From contig OZ007571.1 in NCBI GenBank assembly GCA_963931925.1, positions 17,052,033 to 17,116,032 on the forward strand: a stretch of 64,000 nt of DNA, read 5' to 3'. Positions 61,568 to 64,000 of this stretch are shown here, in pieces. A model generated the notes under the pieces. The model saw only the letters and a list, made by a program, of their open reading frames with translations. It searched no databases and was not told where the DNA came from. A program made the translations under genes and the position numbers. The stretch comes from Onchidella celtica. Lineage: Eukaryota > Mollusca > Gastropoda > Systellommatophora > Onchidiidae. Within the stretch, counting starts at the first letter, position 1. Each line of letters starts with the position of its first letter.

Positions 61568-61811
61568 CGCGATATTAGTTCTTGTTTGTACCTCCATTTT
61601 CTGAAAAACTGGAGTTGTTTTAGTGTGTAGAAGAGGTATAACAAATGCACTTTGACACTTGTTTAAAATGCATTGTGGCACTTATCAAGTTGTTTCATGT
61701 TTCCAATTTATTTTGACTCCTTGACATAAAAACTGAAGCTGCAAATGTTTGATTTCGAATGTCCCAGTTGTGCAAAAAGTGGAGTTCGAACAAACAAAAG
61801 CTGAGGTCGTG
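61568..61811 (+). mobile_element. AGTTCTTGTTTG-TIR element, copy 3
   Basis: Ends: CGCGATATTAGTTCTTGTTT and complement CACGACCTCAGCTTTTGTTT. Body blocks (CCATTTTCTGAAAAACTGGAG, GCATTGTGGCACTTATCAAG) match the copy at 51597 closely, placing both in one family. Confidence 0.85.
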
Positions 61812-64000
61812 AAATACCCCCAGAGTATCGATGTTTCCAACCTGATGACCAAGGTCAGATTTGGAAAATGCTTACTTGATGACGTACTATCACAGAATTA
61901 TCTGCTGTCCTGACAAAACAAGAAAACACGAAAACAATTAATTAGTACACTTACCTGGCAATTGGTGGAGAATCTTGAGCTTAAGGGATCAATAAAAGTA
62001 ACCGTCTCGGGAAAACAACTTTAAAGAGTCTACTAGAGCAATAAACACTGATATGTTCGATACTCTCTGCTTGTGCGAATCTCATAAAAGTTTAGGAATT
62101 TATGACATTGACACTAAATCCTCATCTTTGTAGTAAGTAGCAGGTTGGAACTGAAACGCAATAGTGCAAAAAAAAATTTTTTTAAATGTCGTATTTATTA
62201 TATAAAGGGCTGCAATTTCTGTAAAATGTCCAAACAGCTCAGAACAAGAAATATTGAAGATGGAATTCAAAGTGCTTGGCAAAGGAATGGGACCGGCCCT
62301 GTGAATGTTTGTATCGTATATATTGCGTATGTGTTTATAAGCTTCGGTGTAAATGTAATTATTTGACCTTTCATCATTTGGAATATTAGTCCGTGAAAGG
62401 TCCATCTCAGAAGTTGCATGTTTTTACTTTGATTTCCCAATTTTTCCTGACTTTACCCCGCACTGAATGACGGCTTCTCGACCAAGGCGCCAGACGGACG
62501 TTAACGTCAAGGATCGCTGATAAGTGTGTGTTATGGGACTTGGGATTTCCCCAATTTATGGTAACCCTCTATTTTTTTCATTAGCCACTGCAAACTTTTG
62601 GGACGCTTTGGGACGCATTTGGACGCGATTTACTTGTTGTCCCTTCTTCCAGGGAAGACGTAATTATCTGTTGACTGAATAGGCCCGGCTGTGCTCTCGA
62701 GACCAAGCACTGACCGAATCTAGAATGCCCAAAAGGCCGACCGAAACTAATGGATCTCTTGATATTGGTGCTCCTTGAATTAAATCAAAGCATCCCGTAA
62801 AAAAGAAAATGCCATAAGGAATGTAATACGGATAACTTAGCATGTGCTTAAAAATGTAATTATATTTTTATTAATAAATATCACAACATTATGCTTGTTA
62901 TTGTTGTTGGTGTTTTCTCCGCTGGAGTAAGGTATTGTAACTCTTTTATTTATCAAGCCGATTATAATTATGGAAAACAAAGACGTTTTAACAACAGATT
63001 GCGATAAGCTGATATTATTATTATTACTTTTTGCCTGTTATTTCAGCATACTGTTCTCTCTTTACATTGTTTGGTCTTGTTCTCTTGCTTTTTTGCACTG
63101 CTACGGTTATTGGAGTCACTCAGGCAGAAAATGGTGCATTCCATGCAGATACAGGTTGACGTAACTGAAAACTGGATATATTATTATTATGCGAGGGGAG
63201 ACTCTTGAATGTAACTGCTATTTGAGAGTTGACTGTGTCGACTACATCTATATCTTTACATCACAGAGACGAACCGGAGGGAAGTTTCTGTGTTGTTTTT
63301 GTTTTTGTAAACAATTACATTACAAAATACTTTTATCCCCAAAGTAAAGTGACGTGTAGCATTGAATTATAAACATGGCATCTGTAATTTCAATGTATAA
63401 AGAAGATGCTGAGACGACACATAAAATGAAAATGGGTACAATTGCAGTGGTACGTTAAGTATGCACAGCTGATGTTCTTTTAAATAACAACCGATTTAGG
63501 TGAATGTGTTTTCTTGCTTTGTTGTTCATATTGCAGTGGTCATAACAGTCATTATCTGAATTGTCCTGCTTGGCCCATATTATGGTGTTACGTGCCCTGA
63601 TGTGATTTAATTCCGAAACTGCAGGCCGCGGCCGAACCTCCATTCATTACAAACTTTTAAATATCCAGTCCGGGCCCTGAATAATATACTAGGCTGCGAA
63701 AGTCTTGCAACAAACTTTTCAACGGCTGTAGCTTTTGAACTGCTGGAGATAACTGAATGAAATAAAGAAAACTTTGCCATCTTTAATTCAAGTTCTAGTA
63801 TTGATCCCGCCAATGAACGAGATTTAAGTGAGCATTTCAGGCAAGATGAAACGGTCAAAACACTTGACAGGCTGAAACCTCATACAGCTCTGAACCCTGT
63901 GGTTTAGTTGTCCAAGACAGGACATCAAGTCATTAGAAAAATTAAAGAATTTAATTTCACAGAAATAAGCTTTGTTTATTTCGTTTTGTTTCTTTTTTTT
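61812..64000. other. Non-coding; nothing recognised
   Basis: Short frames only (for example 62100-62405 on - and 63607-63858 on -), without domains I recognise. AT-rich overall. Confidence 0.45.

Overview
This window looks like repeat-dominated, non-coding chromosomal DNA from a lophotrochozoan animal, most likely a mollusc. The reasons are introns with animal-type splice sites, long (TATC)n, (CT)n and (GT)n tracts, LINE retrotransposons with an endonuclease-RT polyprotein, a tRNA-derived SINE family, and many short terminal-inverted-repeat elements. There is no dense ORF layout, no operon and no Shine-Dalgarno pattern. The species cannot be named from the sequence alone.

Only two cellular genes can be supported, both on the + strand and both incomplete. 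At the left edge (1103-1164) is the last coding exon of a trypsin-like (S1) serine protease, with a splice acceptor before it and a poly(A) signal after it; the rest lies off the window. At 36004-36603 is a first coding exon with a signal peptide, several N-glycosylation sequons and a segment resembling the ANF-receptor/periplasmic-binding-like ligand domain of receptor guanylate cyclases and class C receptors. It ends in a phase-0 donor. A weaker downstream exon candidate in the matching phase lies at 39177. No kinase, cyclase or seven-helix part was found downstream.

Most of the recognisable DNA is mobile. A nearly full-length LINE (21874-26168) is flanked by a perfect 16-bp target-site duplication. 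It encodes endonuclease, RT and a C-terminal C2H2 finger, with one in-frame TGA and a Gly-to-Glu change in a conserved RT motif. A 3' piece of a different LINE with an R2-type restriction-like endonuclease (1934-2573) sits between (TATC)n tracts, and its 3' end recurs next to a 363-bp perfect (GATA)n array near 31.6 kb. Three RT C-terminal remnants lie on the - strand (195, 43548 and 45892). Four copies of one tRNA-derived SINE occur at 8.1, 10.4, 17.7 and 53.8 kb. Non-autonomous DNA elements include hAT-type elements (3367, 16270, 29933, perhaps 20035 and 42113), a long-TIR foldback element at 15183, and a three-copy TIR family at 51.0, 51.6 and 61.6 kb.

Tandem repeats form another layer: about nine copies of a ~145-bp unit (39.7-41.0 kb), a 75-bp unit (54.4 kb), a ~100-bp unit (60.1-60.6 kb), a GATAAG-rich ~115-bp unit (26.4-26.7 kb), and many kilobase-scale polypurine/polypyrimidine tracts. 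Between these, 4.0-8.1, 26.7-28.6, 32.0-35.7, 46.5-48.2 and 54.7-60.1 kb hold nothing I could identify as genic.
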